The notes beneath the pieces are model-generated. The model ran no database searches, had not been told where the DNA came from, and saw only the letters and a list, made by a program, of their open reading frames with translations. This document shows positions 7,913 to 14,960 of a stretch of 16,563 bases of DNA, piece by piece. The position numbers and the translations under genes were made by a program. The stretch is from Fidelibacterota bacterium UBA7300 (GTDB lineage Bacteria; Fidelibacterota; Marinisomatia; Marinisomatales; UBA2128): the NCBI GenBank assembly GCA_002471865.1, contig DKQU01000050.1, positions 5,224 through 21,786 on the forward strand. The letters are read 5' to 3'. The stretch's first letter is position 1. The number at the start of each line of letters is the position of its first letter.

Positions 7913-8815
7913 TTGACTTCCGCTGTAGATAAAAAACGATTCCTCCGTCCTGAGGTGGTTGCCAAGCTTGACAACATGTCGCTTAGGGCACGACTGGTAG
8001 TAGAGGGATATCTTGTTGGTCTTCACAAGAGCCCTTACCATGGATTTAGTGTAGAATTTGCCGAGCACCGGGCGTATGGACCCGGCGATGAAATCCGCCA
8101 TGTAGATTGGAAGATCTACGGCAAGACTGACCGCTTTTACATCAAACAGTATGAGGAAGAAACTAATCTCAGATCTTATCTAATTGTTGATTCCAGTAAA
8201 TCTATGGACTTCGCCAGTGGAGACGTCACCAAACTGGAATATGCCGGTTACTTTTCAGCCGCGCTAACTTACCTCATGCTCCAACAGCGGGATGCTGTTT
8301 CACTTACATTATTTGATAAGGAGATTCGAAGCTATGTTCCGCCTTTGTCAACACCGGGACATCTAAACACTATTTTGAGTCAGCTGGAGCAGATCTCTTC
8401 GGGACCGGAAACAGCCATCGCTCCCACTCTTCATCAATTGGCGGAAAAGATAAGAAAACGGGGACTTATCATTTTGATCTCGGATCTATTGGATGATCCG
8501 CAGGAAGTTTTAACCGGCCTGAAACATTTCCGTCATAAGAAACACGAGGTTATCGTATTTCATCTCATAGATCCTCAAGAAAAACTTTTTGATTTCTCTG
8601 TTCGGACCCGCTTTCGGGATCTGGAAAGCGGCCGTGTCATTACAACAGAACCGTGGCAGATTCAGTCAGCCTACCAGCAAGTGATGGCAGATTTCCAGAA
8701 ACTGTATAAAACTGAGTGCCGCAAAAGAAATATAGACTACGTGCCGGTGGTTACAAATCAGACTCTTGATCTGGCTCTTACCGGTTATTTAAAAAAGAGA
8801 AAAAAAGTTTCTTAG
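7913..8815 (+). CDS. DUF58 family vWA-like protein, MoxR partner
   Basis: A 300-residue soluble protein with the DUF58 core RAYGPGDEIRHVDWKIYGKT (53-72) and DRFYIKQYEEETN. A von Willebrand A-like region follows, with a MIDAS-type DSSKS (93-97) and ISDLLDDP later. DUF58 genes almost always sit next to moxR, as here. I see no signal peptide or transmembrane helix, unlike many longer DUF58 proteins, so it is of the short cytosolic class. The start is inferred as TTG at 7913: the frame is closed upstream at 7871-7873 and no ATG or GTG fits before the conserved region. Translation is probably coupled to moxR. No BatA/BatB-like vWA membrane genes follow; the next gene, on the opposite strand, encodes a TPR protein. 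Confidence 0.93.
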   Translation: MTSAVDKKRFLRPEVVAKLDNMSLRARLVVEGYLVGLHKSPYHGFSVEFAEHRAYGPGDEIRHVDWKIYGKTDRFYIKQYEEETNLRSYLIVDSSKSMDFASGDVTKLEYAGYFSAALTYLMLQQRDAVSLTLFDKEIRSYVPPLSTPGHLNTILSQLEQISSGPETAIAPTLHQLAEKIRKRGLIILISDLLDDPQEVLTGLKHFRHKKHEVIVFHLIDPQEKLFDFSVRTRFRDLESGRVITTEPWQIQSAYQQVMADFQKLYKTECRKRNIDYVPVVTNQTLDLALTGYLKKRKKVS

Positions 8816-8830
8816 GGTAAATTACTCTAA
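8791..8830 (-). terminator. possible terminator of the TPR gene, inside the end of the DUF58 gene
   Basis: Read on the minus strand, TTAGAGT pairs with ACCCTAA with one mismatch, around a 5-nt AT-rich loop (8812-8830). Five nt later comes a T-rich tract (plus-strand runs of A at 8791-8806). The order stem then U-run fits an intrinsic terminator for the minus-strand gene. The stem is AT-rich with a mismatch, so confidence is low. Confidence 0.28.
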
Positions 8831-9901
8831 AGCTTTAGCCTGTTCCAACAGTTCCTGACCTTCCTCAACTCTACCTTGTTGAAAGATCACTACTGCCAGG
8901 TTTCTCATTGCAGAAGTGTGCTCTGGTACAATCTCAATCACTCGCCTGTAGTAGTACTCGGCATCCTCCCACCGCTCATTGCCACGGAATGCCTCGGCAA
9001 TCAGCAAAATAGCTTCCCAATCGTCAGGATTTGCATCGATGACAAACTGAAATTCTTCTTCGGCAAAATCAAAATCTTCGAGGCGAAGATAGAGAAGCCC
9101 AAGGTTGTAATGAAGATCGCTGTTATTCGGTTCCTGATAAAGAGCTCGATTATAAGCATCTACAGCATTCTCATAATTTTCCAGGAAAAAGTAGTTATTC
9201 GCTAACGTCTTCACTATTTCTACATTATGAGGAGCCAATTTGAGTGCTTGCTCAAGGTATTCATTTGCTCCTTCGTAGTCATCTTCACGCTGGCGAAGTT
9301 GACCGGCTGTCAGCAGTAAATCGGCATCTTCAGGATTAATCTTTAGAGCTTCGGTCAAAGTGGCATCTATACCCTCTTGATCTTCTTTCTGTACATAACA
9401 GAAAAGAAGATTTTTGTACGTTTTTCCTTCAGTTGGAAAGATTTGAATAGCTGTGGAGAAAAGATCTATTGCCTTATCCAGATTACTGTTTTTCAACTCT
9501 AAATCACCTGAAAGAGCATCGTTATAGGCATTTGCTCCTTTATTGTAAAATCCTGCCCAGTACTTACCGCGGATAAGTTCTACCCCTTCTTTGACCGTTA
9601 GATTCTCAGCCCCAACAGGAATCATGATATCTTCTCCGAGGGAAATAGCTTTATCGAGCATTTCATTCATTTTCTCCCACTCACCTCGATTGGCATAGAT
9701 ATCCGATCCCATTCTAAAATAGACTTCAGGATTTTCAGAATCGGCCCCTTTCATGGCGAGAAGCAGCTGCTCCTTCTCTTTATCATATTCTTTGTCACGA
9801 GCATATATTCTGGCAGATGTAAGTTCGGCACTGGTACAGCTCCAATAAAATGTTGTGATCAGAACACTGCATATTAAGATTATCCAACTTCTTCTTTGCA
9901 T
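8822..9901 (-). CDS. TPR-repeat protein, probable lipoprotein or periplasmic
   Basis: A 359-residue protein with a basic N-terminus, a hydrophobic stretch (6-18), and Cys22 in FYWSC. This could be a lipoprotein attachment site, although Tyr-Trp before Ser-Cys is a poor lipobox; otherwise the N-terminus is a signal peptide or anchor. Five clean 34-residue TPR units follow in register at 175-208, 209-242, 243-276, 277-310 and 311-344, with a more divergent unit before them (about 132-174) and an N-terminal pair of helices. It is therefore a protein-protein interaction scaffold. The start is secure: a perfect AGGAGGT lies five nt before the ATG. It converges on moxR-DUF58 with only 6 nt between stops. 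In Bat-type clusters a TPR protein (BatC-like) accompanies MoxR and DUF58, so a link is plausible but inferred. Confidence 0.85.
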   Translation of the reverse strand: MQRRSWIILICSVLITTFYWSCTSAELTSARIYARDKEYDKEKEQLLLAMKGADSENPEVYFRMGSDIYANRGEWEKMNEMLDKAISLGEDIMIPVGAENLTVKEGVELIRGKYWAGFYNKGANAYNDALSGDLELKNSNLDKAIDLFSTAIQIFPTEGKTYKNLLFCYVQKEDQEGIDATLTEALKINPEDADLLLTAGQLRQREDDYEGANEYLEQALKLAPHNVEIVKTLANNYFFLENYENAVDAYNRALYQEPNNSDLHYNLGLLYLRLEDFDFAEEEFQFVIDANPDDWEAILLIAEAFRGNERWEDAEYYYRRVIEIVPEHTSAMRNLAVVIFQQGRVEEGQELLEQAKALE

Positions 9902-9906
9902 TATTA

Positions 9907-9913
9907 ACCTCCT
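9907..9913 (-). promoter_or_regulatory. strong Shine-Dalgarno of the TPR gene
   Basis: AGGAGGT on the minus strand, five nt before the ATG at 9901. It is the most perfect ribosome site I saw in the window and fixes the start of the TPR gene. Confidence 0.8.
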
Positions 9914-9917
9914 GAAA

Positions 9918-9935
9918 ATTCAGTTTATTCAGTTT
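9918..9935. repeat. tandem 9-bp repeat upstream of the TPR gene
   Basis: ATTCAGTTT occurs twice, back to back and without mismatch, just upstream of the Shine-Dalgarno of the TPR gene and in its likely 5' leader. The surrounding sequence is AT-rich, so it may be slippage or part of a promoter/leader element. Confidence 0.6.
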
Positions 9936-9981
9936 ATATAGGTTTTAAGTTTAACAAGTTCTCGACGGTGATTCAAGCCAA

Positions 9982-10869
9982 TTATGACAGATTGCGTATA
10001 CATGAAATCCTTTGTGCCAGTTCATCTTTATCCGAATTATATAGGCCAGAAGGTCCAAATCCTTCTACAGAGAACGACGCTATTGCTGAGCCCGTTATCA
10101 ATGAATCTATCAACGACTCTCCTGCTGCCAGAGCTCCAACCAAACCGCCGGCAAAAGAATCCCCGGCACCGGTGGGATCCACTATATCTTCTATCTTGTA
10201 AGCGGCAACCGGAACGGTACGCTCCTCTTCCACCAGCAGAGCACCGCTACTGCCGAGCTTCACTATCACACTCTTTGGCCCCTGTCGGCAAAGCTCCCGG
10301 CCTGCCCCTTCAGAATCGGTCAACCCTGTGAGCATCTCAGCTTCGTTGTCGTTGAGCAGGAGAATATCCGTTTTGGCAATTACTTCCTTGAGATCATCCA
10401 AGGCGGTATCGATCCACAGATTCATGGTATCGGTTATAACGAGACGTGGTGACTCTATTTGGCTCAGCACATCCAGCTGGAGGGACGGCTGAATATTGGC
10501 GAGGAAAACCAGTGGACAGCTTCGATTCCCCTGAGATATCGTCGGTTTGAAATCACCGAAGACCCCGAGCTCAGTGAAGAGTGTTGTTCTGTTCTCCCAA
10601 TTTTCGTGATAGCGTCCACCCCAGCGAAAGGTTTTACCTTCTACCACTTGAAGATCATCTAAGTTAGCAGCATGAGTTTTGAAGAGATCGTGTCCTTCCT
10701 GAGGAAAATCTGACCCAACCACACCAACTATGTGTACGGGAGCAAATTGTGAAGCTGCAAGAACAAAATAGGTCGCAGATCCACCCAGTACCTCTCCCTC
10801 AGTACCGTCGGGCATCTCGAGCCAATCAATGGCGATGGAACCTACCGTCAGTATGGAATCAGAATTCAT
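9982..10869 (-). CDS. PfkB family carbohydrate/nucleoside kinase
   Basis: Ribokinase-fold sugar kinase of about 295 residues. Seen directly are the N-terminal GSIAID and GGSATYF substrate-side motifs, LLNDNEAEMLTG before the nucleotide domain, VIVKLGSSGALL, and the signature DPTGAGDSFAGG (residues 231-242 from the chosen start), with Asp237 as catalytic base. The segment with KTFRWGGRYHEN and VFLANIQPSLQLDVL marks a conserved subfamily I recognise from many bacteria; its substrate is not known to me. I chose the ATG at 10869 because the conserved fold begins there; an ATG at 10926 would add 19 residues that look unrelated and would run into the divergent promoter region. The TPR gene follows 80 nt downstream on the same strand. 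Confidence 0.9.
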   Translation of the reverse strand: MNSDSILTVGSIAIDWLEMPDGTEGEVLGGSATYFVLAASQFAPVHIVGVVGSDFPQEGHDLFKTHAANLDDLQVVEGKTFRWGGRYHENWENRTTLFTELGVFGDFKPTISQGNRSCPLVFLANIQPSLQLDVLSQIESPRLVITDTMNLWIDTALDDLKEVIAKTDILLLNDNEAEMLTGLTDSEGAGRELCRQGPKSVIVKLGSSGALLVEEERTVPVAAYKIEDIVDPTGAGDSFAGGLVGALAAGESLIDSLITGSAIASFSVEGFGPSGLYNSDKDELAQRISCIRNLS

Positions 10870-10987
10870 AATATGACGACAGGAATTTGAATCTCTCCAA
10901 TACGTAATGCAAGGAATTGTTGCCATTTTTTACCGACGGCAGTACAGAAAAAAAGAACTTATACATTTTTGTTAAATGCACTGTATA

Positions 10988-11015
10988 TTCTGTGAACAAC
11001 GATTATGGGTATAAT
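10988..11015 (+). promoter_or_regulatory. possible promoter of the metallophosphoesterase gene
   Basis: A perfect TATAAT (11010-11015) lies 12 nt before the ATG at 11028. The best partner is TTCTGT (10988-10993) at 16 nt, a poor -35. If used, transcription would start about 6 nt before the ATG and the mRNA would be nearly leaderless. The divergent region 10870-11027 otherwise shows only AT-rich sequence and no clear element for the kinase gene. Confidence 0.3.
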
Positions 11016-11027
11016 GGACGTCCTCAA

Positions 11028-11798
11028 ATGAGTGTAAAACGATTTGCCATCCTCACTGATATCCACAGTAATCTAGCTGCTTTAGAGGGAGCTATGGATG
11101 TCATCAACAATCGGGAGATTGATCAACTGATCTGCCTTGGTGACTGCTTCGCCTTGGGACCTTCTCCTGCAGAGACACTGAACGTTCTTCAATCTCTGGA
11201 AAACTGTATTTTTATCCGCGGGAACCACGACAGATATCTTTTAGAAAAAATCTGGGAGCATGAAGCTCCATCTTTGGAGGGAATGAGTCCTGACGATCCC
11301 ATCTGCCAAGGTATCGTGCAAAACGAACGGTGGACTTATGAACAGCTGGGTAGTGACGGTATGGATTTCATCCGCAAGATGCATATTGCTCACAGGGAAA
11401 AAATCGGTACCTTCCTGATCGAGTTTACACACGCCTGGTACGAACGAGACGATCAGCCGCCTTCTCTGGATGAAGCCATCACATGGCGGAATCATGTAAA
11501 GCTCAGATACCCAGAGGTGAAGATGTTCCTTTTCATACATGGTCATACCCATTTGCCCAGAATCGAACAAAACGGCAATATCAAGCTGCTTTGCCAAGGA
11601 GCCACAGGTCTCCCATTCGATAAGATCCCAAAAGGGTCAGTAGCATTCCTAACTGTAGATGAAGATTTTGAGTGGGAAATTGAGCGGTTTGAATATGATA
11701 ATTCCATTACCATCAATAGACTCAACGAGCGGAAACCTCCCTTCTACCGCAATCTCCAAAACACATTAAAACACGCTGAGATCCGCAACGAATTTTAA
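11028..11798 (+). CDS. calcineurin-like metallophosphoesterase
   Basis: Metal-dependent phosphoesterase of 256 residues with all dinuclear-centre motifs in order: DIHSN (11-15), GDCFALGPSP (38-47, Asp39), GNHDR (65-69), a histidine in FTHAW (His135) and GHTHLP (172-177). The family hydrolyses phosphodiesters or phosphomonoesters (nucleotides, cyclic nucleotides, phosphoproteins); the substrate is not evident. The chosen ATG puts the first motif at residue 11, as expected. The frame is open upstream to 10917, but those residues look like non-coding sequence and overlap the promoter. It is divergent from the PfkB kinase and precedes the cysteine desulfurase by 31 nt. Confidence 0.9.
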   Translation: MSVKRFAILTDIHSNLAALEGAMDVINNREIDQLICLGDCFALGPSPAETLNVLQSLENCIFIRGNHDRYLLEKIWEHEAPSLEGMSPDDPICQGIVQNERWTYEQLGSDGMDFIRKMHIAHREKIGTFLIEFTHAWYERDDQPPSLDEAITWRNHVKLRYPEVKMFLFIHGHTHLPRIEQNGNIKLLCQGATGLPFDKIPKGSVAFLTVDEDFEWEIERFEYDNSITINRLNERKPPFYRNLQNTLKHAEIRNEF

Positions 11799-11829
11799 AA
11801 TTTTCTAAATTCTTCTGTAACTTTCTCTC

Positions 11830-12966
11830 ATGATTTACTTTGATTACAGCGCAACTACCCCTGTAGATCGCCGTGTATCGGAACTGATGACAGAGATAAA
11901 TGAGGAGGTTTTTGGTAATCCGTCCAGTGTTCATCTCTTTGGTCAAAAAGCTCGTGGGTATGTTGAGCGAGCTCGCCAGCAGTTATGTACTGCTGTGGGT
12001 TGTGACCCAACAGAAATAATTTTTAATGGGAGCGGGTCTGAAGCAAACAATATCATCCTGCACACTCTTCTCTACGGAGAAAAGAGGCATGTGGTTCTAT
12101 CAGCCATTGAGCATCCATCAATTTATAACGCCGTCAAAGAACTGGAACCGCTGGGTATCTCACACACAATTGTGGATGTGGATGATACCGGTAGAGTGGA
12201 TCCCGATGAAGTGTCTGCTGCCATCCGTGACGATACCGGTCTTGTCTCAATCATGATGGTTAATAACGAACTGGGCACTGTTGAACCTATGGCACAGATT
12301 GCTAACATATGCAAGGAGCAAAAAATTGCATTTCACTCCGACGGTGTACAGGCGCTGGGGAAAATTCCCGTAGATGTGAAGAATCTGGGCGTTACTTCCA
12401 TGAGCTTTGCCGCTCACAAACTGTACGGACCAAAAGGTGTGGGAGTGCTTTACCTTGCCGGAGGTGAAGAACTCCATCCGCTCATTGCCGGCGGGAGCCA
12501 GGAAAACGGTCGACGAGCTGGGACAGAAAATGTAGCAGGCATCTCCGGTTTTGGTTTGGCGGCGGAATTGGCAGCAGTTGAAGTTCACGATGAAATGGAG
12601 CGGCTCTCACACTTGCGTAATATATTTGTATCCAATTTGAAGGAGAACCGACCGGAGGTAATGATAAACGGCCACTCCTCAGAAACAGTGCCCGGTGTTG
12701 TGAGTCTGTCCATCCCCGGAGTCTCTGCTGAAAAATTAGTCATGAAACTCGACATGGACGGTTTTGCTTTATCTGCCGGGGCTGCCTGCGCTTCCGGATC
12801 ACCGAAACCTTCACGTGTACTGAAAGCGATTGGGCTCTCTGATGAGTTAAATCGCCAGACCATCCGTATCTCATTCGGACGATTCACTACCGCTGAGGAA
12901 GTCGATTCTTTACTGAATGCACTTTTAAAGCATATCCCTATAGCCGAAGCAGAGACAGCAACATGA
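11830..12966 (+). CDS. iscS: cysteine desulfurase (IscS/NifS family)
   Basis: PLP enzyme that takes sulfur from cysteine as an enzyme persulfide and passes it to Fe-S cluster or thio-tRNA pathways. It has 378 residues. Motifs are YFDYSATTP (3-11), GNPSSVH (29-35), SGSEANN (68-74), His95 stacking on PLP in IEHPS, HSDGVQALGKI (Asp171), the PLP lysine in SFAAHKLYGPKG (Lys197), GRRAGTENV (228-235), and the persulfide cysteine in SAGAACASGS (Cys320), in the short loop seen in NifS/IscS-type enzymes. There is no iscR, iscU or sufB nearby. Instead mnmA follows with a 4-nt ATGA overlap, so the sulfur is probably destined largely for tRNA 2-thiolation, as with YrvO-type desulfurases. No clear ribosome site precedes the ATG. 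Confidence 0.95.
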   Translation: MIYFDYSATTPVDRRVSELMTEINEEVFGNPSSVHLFGQKARGYVERARQQLCTAVGCDPTEIIFNGSGSEANNIILHTLLYGEKRHVVLSAIEHPSIYNAVKELEPLGISHTIVDVDDTGRVDPDEVSAAIRDDTGLVSIMMVNNELGTVEPMAQIANICKEQKIAFHSDGVQALGKIPVDVKNLGVTSMSFAAHKLYGPKGVGVLYLAGGEELHPLIAGGSQENGRRAGTENVAGISGFGLAAELAAVEVHDEMERLSHLRNIFVSNLKENRPEVMINGHSSETVPGVVSLSIPGVSAEKLVMKLDMDGFALSAGAACASGSPKPSRVLKAIGLSDELNRQTIRISFGRFTTAEEVDSLLNALLKHIPIAEAETAT

Positions 12967-14108
12967 GCAAGAGAGAGAAAGTTCTCGTCGCCATGTCCGG
13001 AGGTGTAGACAGTTCCGTCGCTCTTCATCTGCTAGTGGAACACGGTTACGATGCGGTGGGTGTCACCATGAAACTGTGGAATAGTCGAGATGAAAACGGT
13101 AACCTCGTCAACGACTCTTACTGCTGTTCATTGGAAGCAGTGAACAACGCCAAACTCGTCTGTGAAGCAGCTGACGTTCCCCACTATACATTGGACTTTC
13201 GGGGAGATTTTCGGGAAAAAGTAGTGAACAACTTCACCACAGAATACCTCCGTGGACGGACTCCTAACCCATGTATTCGTTGCAATTCCGATGTGCGGTG
13301 GAATGCCCTTCTGGAGTACGCTGATGATCTTGGTATTGAATGGATCGCCACCGGTCACTACGCCCGTATTGATATATCTCAACCTGACCGTCCTACCATC
13401 CAAAAGGGTTTAGACTCTCATAAGGATCAATCATACGTTCTTTGGCGTGTGAAGCGGGAGGAGTTGTCCCGCACCCTTTTCCCTCTTGGAAATCTGACCA
13501 AGCCTAAAGTACGGAAGATCGCTCGAGAAGCGAACCTCACCACTGCTGACGTTGCCGAGAGCCAGGAAATCTGCTTTGTGCCAAATGATAATTATCGAAC
13601 ATTCATAGAGAGTGAATCAGCTGCTGAAAATGGACTCAATGGGAGCGGGAAATTCGTCACTCCGGAAGGGAAAACTGTGGCAGAGCACCGAGGAATTTCC
13701 CATTACACAGTTGGTCAGCGTCGAGGGTTGGGCATATCAGGCGCTGAGCCTGTTTATGTGCAAGTTATCGAGCCGGACAGTGGAGACATTACGGTGGCAC
13801 CTCGCCAATCCATGTTTTTCTCCGGCTGCAGCTTAAAGGATCTCAATTGGCATATCGATGAAACTGATCTGGATATTGTAAATGAGTTAACAGTCCTGAT
13901 CCGCTACAATCATGAGGGTGTCTCATGCAAGATCGAGCGGAATAGAGACGGAACTGCTGAAGTGAGGTTTGATGAAGCTCAGTTTGCGGTGGCGCCGGGT
14001 CAATCAGCTGTGTTCTATGATGGAGATCGTCTTCTAGGTGGCGGAATCATAACAGAGGGGTTTCTAAATGAAGAAACTACTATTGGTCAAGGAGAAATAA
14101 ATGAGTGA
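12963..14108 (+). CDS. mnmA: tRNA-specific 2-thiouridylase MnmA
   Basis: ATP-dependent enzyme that makes s2U34 in the anticodons of tRNA-Glu, -Gln and -Lys. It has 381 residues. The PP-loop AMSGGVDSS is at 10-18. The first catalytic Cys is in NPCIRCN (Cys107), and the second, which carries the persulfide, is in SQEICFVPN (Cys204). IATGHYARI (128-136), GLDSHKDQSYVLW (149-161) and GQRRGLGIS are further family signatures, followed by the C-terminal beta-barrel domain ending near GGGIIT. A further 17 residues follow as a nonconserved-looking tail before the stop. It starts by a 4-nt overlap with iscS, so enzyme and sulfur donor are co-translated. The remnant of glmU begins 6 nt after the stop. 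Confidence 0.97.
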   Translation: MSKREKVLVAMSGGVDSSVALHLLVEHGYDAVGVTMKLWNSRDENGNLVNDSYCCSLEAVNNAKLVCEAADVPHYTLDFRGDFREKVVNNFTTEYLRGRTPNPCIRCNSDVRWNALLEYADDLGIEWIATGHYARIDISQPDRPTIQKGLDSHKDQSYVLWRVKREELSRTLFPLGNLTKPKVRKIAREANLTTADVAESQEICFVPNDNYRTFIESESAAENGLNGSGKFVTPEGKTVAEHRGISHYTVGQRRGLGISGAEPVYVQVIEPDSGDITVAPRQSMFFSGCSLKDLNWHIDETDLDIVNELTVLIRYNHEGVSCKIERNRDGTAEVRFDEAQFAVAPGQSAVFYDGDRLLGGGIITEGFLNEETTIGQGEINE

Positions 14109-14113
14109 ACTGA

Positions 14114-14368
14114 GTGAAACAGGATAAACAGCTTGGAACCGGGCACGCTGTCCTTCAGGCAAAAGATACGTTTTCCAGTTTCCGGGGAGATGTGATGATA
14201 CTTTCAGGAAATATCCCGCTTTTAAGTGAAATGTCTCTTGATAAAATTCTCCGCAGACATTATGTTTTATGTGCGACAGGAACCGTGCTGTCAACGATTA
14301 TTGATAATCCCACAGGTTACGGACGGATCATTGAGAAAGATAGAACCGTGGCAGTGGAACGGGTCTGA
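14114..14368 (+). pseudogene. glmU: glmU remnant (N-acetylglucosamine-1-phosphate uridyltransferase fragment)
   Basis: The 84-residue frame matches only the middle of the GlmU nucleotidyltransferase domain: QLGTGHAVLQAKDTF, then DVMILSGNIPLLS, then IIDNPTGYGRIIEKD. The N-terminal part with the LAAGxGTRM nucleotide loop is absent, because the DNA before it is the end of mnmA. The later part of the pyrophosphorylase domain and the left-handed beta-helix acetyltransferase domain are also absent. The usual metal-binding Asp of SGDVPLL is Asn here. A stop (14111-14113) precedes the frame directly. After its stop, another frame reads NSPEQLEEPNIVFE (14368-14409), which weakly resembles the next part of GlmU (TPEQLxIxEINxGIYVF) and may be frameshifted remains. 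I read it as a dead internal fragment; a translated small protein is less likely. Confidence 0.72.
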
Positions 14369-14384
14369 ATAGTCCTGAACAGTT

Positions 14385-14390
14385 AGAGGA
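14385..14390 (+). promoter_or_regulatory. ribosome binding site that sets the TTG start at 14399
   Basis: AGAGGA lies 8 nt before the TTG at 14399, which begins a typical signal peptide. No ATG is available in this frame before the hydrophobic segment, so this site supports the TTG start. Confidence 0.5.
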
Positions 14391-14398
14391 ACCCAATA

Positions 14399-14899
14399 TT
14401 GTTTTCGAAAAAACGAACAAAATTAACCGTTAGCATCTTTCTCCTTTTATTTACCCTCACCTCCATTTCATTCGGTCAGTATAAATCTCAAATTGTAAAC
14501 GGCACTCCTGTAAAACCGATCCCTTCTGATTCGGAAGAGAGTGAACTGTCTCTTCTCAACCCAGAACGCTTTTCTATGAATCACAGCTTTGGCTACAGCA
14601 TGTCTTCCATGGGCGGGATGTCCTTTGGTTACGGAGTCTATTCCAACCAGATGCACTACCTGCTGACGGACAAGTTGTCTCTTTCAGCTAATCTCGCATT
14701 TGTACAACCCACATTTTCCTCCTTACCGGGAGGCGTAAACAGCTTCAATGGTCAAACTTTCTATCAAGCAAAACTACAGTACCAACCCTCGGAAAACAGT
14801 CGGTTTGAATTGATCTTCGATAACTATCCGACGACTAGATATCGGTACTCCAACTCTTACTACCCCTACCTCAACGCGGGAAGATGGCTCCGGGATTAA
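14399..14899 (+). CDS. secreted, probably outer-membrane beta-strand protein; likely frameshifted near its 3' end
   Basis: I do not recognise the family. The 166-residue product begins with a basic n-region, a hydrophobic core and an SISFG-QY type signal-peptidase site at about residue 27. The rest is rich in Ser, Tyr and Asn, with alternating hydrophobic/polar stretches typical of outer-membrane beta strands (MSFGYGVYSNQMHYLL, KLSLSANLAFV, TFYQAKLQYQ, RFELIFDNY). The frame stops at 14897-14899. A single extra G in the GGG run at 14878-14880 would continue it as KMAPGLINLTYRYSDSG to a TGA at 14962-14964, overlapping the next gene's ATG by 4 nt, as is common in this window. The given frame is therefore probably shortened by an indel, real or from sequencing. 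Start is TTG with AGAGGA upstream. Confidence 0.65.
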   Translation: MFSKKRTKLTVSIFLLLFTLTSISFGQYKSQIVNGTPVKPIPSDSEESELSLLNPERFSMNHSFGYSMSSMGGMSFGYGVYSNQMHYLLTDKLSLSANLAFVQPTFSSLPGGVNSFNGQTFYQAKLQYQPSENSRFELIFDNYPTTRYRYSNSYYPYLNAGRWLRD

Positions 14900-14960
14900 T
14901 TAATCTCACATATAGGTACAGTGATTCCGGAGCCGGACTCTTATCCGGATCTCAAAACCT

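Noticed and set aside
8827..8838. Perfect 12-bp palindrome CTAAAGCTTTAG
   Set aside because: It lies in the last codons of the TPR gene and has no spacer for a loop; more likely codon content than an operator or terminator stem.
10917..11027. N-terminal extension of the metallophosphoesterase
   Set aside because: The extra 37 residues would overlap the 5' end of the longer kinase frame and the likely promoter, and the family begins a few residues before the DIHSN motif.
12585..13028. 147-codon open frame on the minus strand across the iscS-mnmA junction
   Set aside because: Antisense to the active-site region of the desulfurase and the P-loop of MnmA; no independent evidence of coding.
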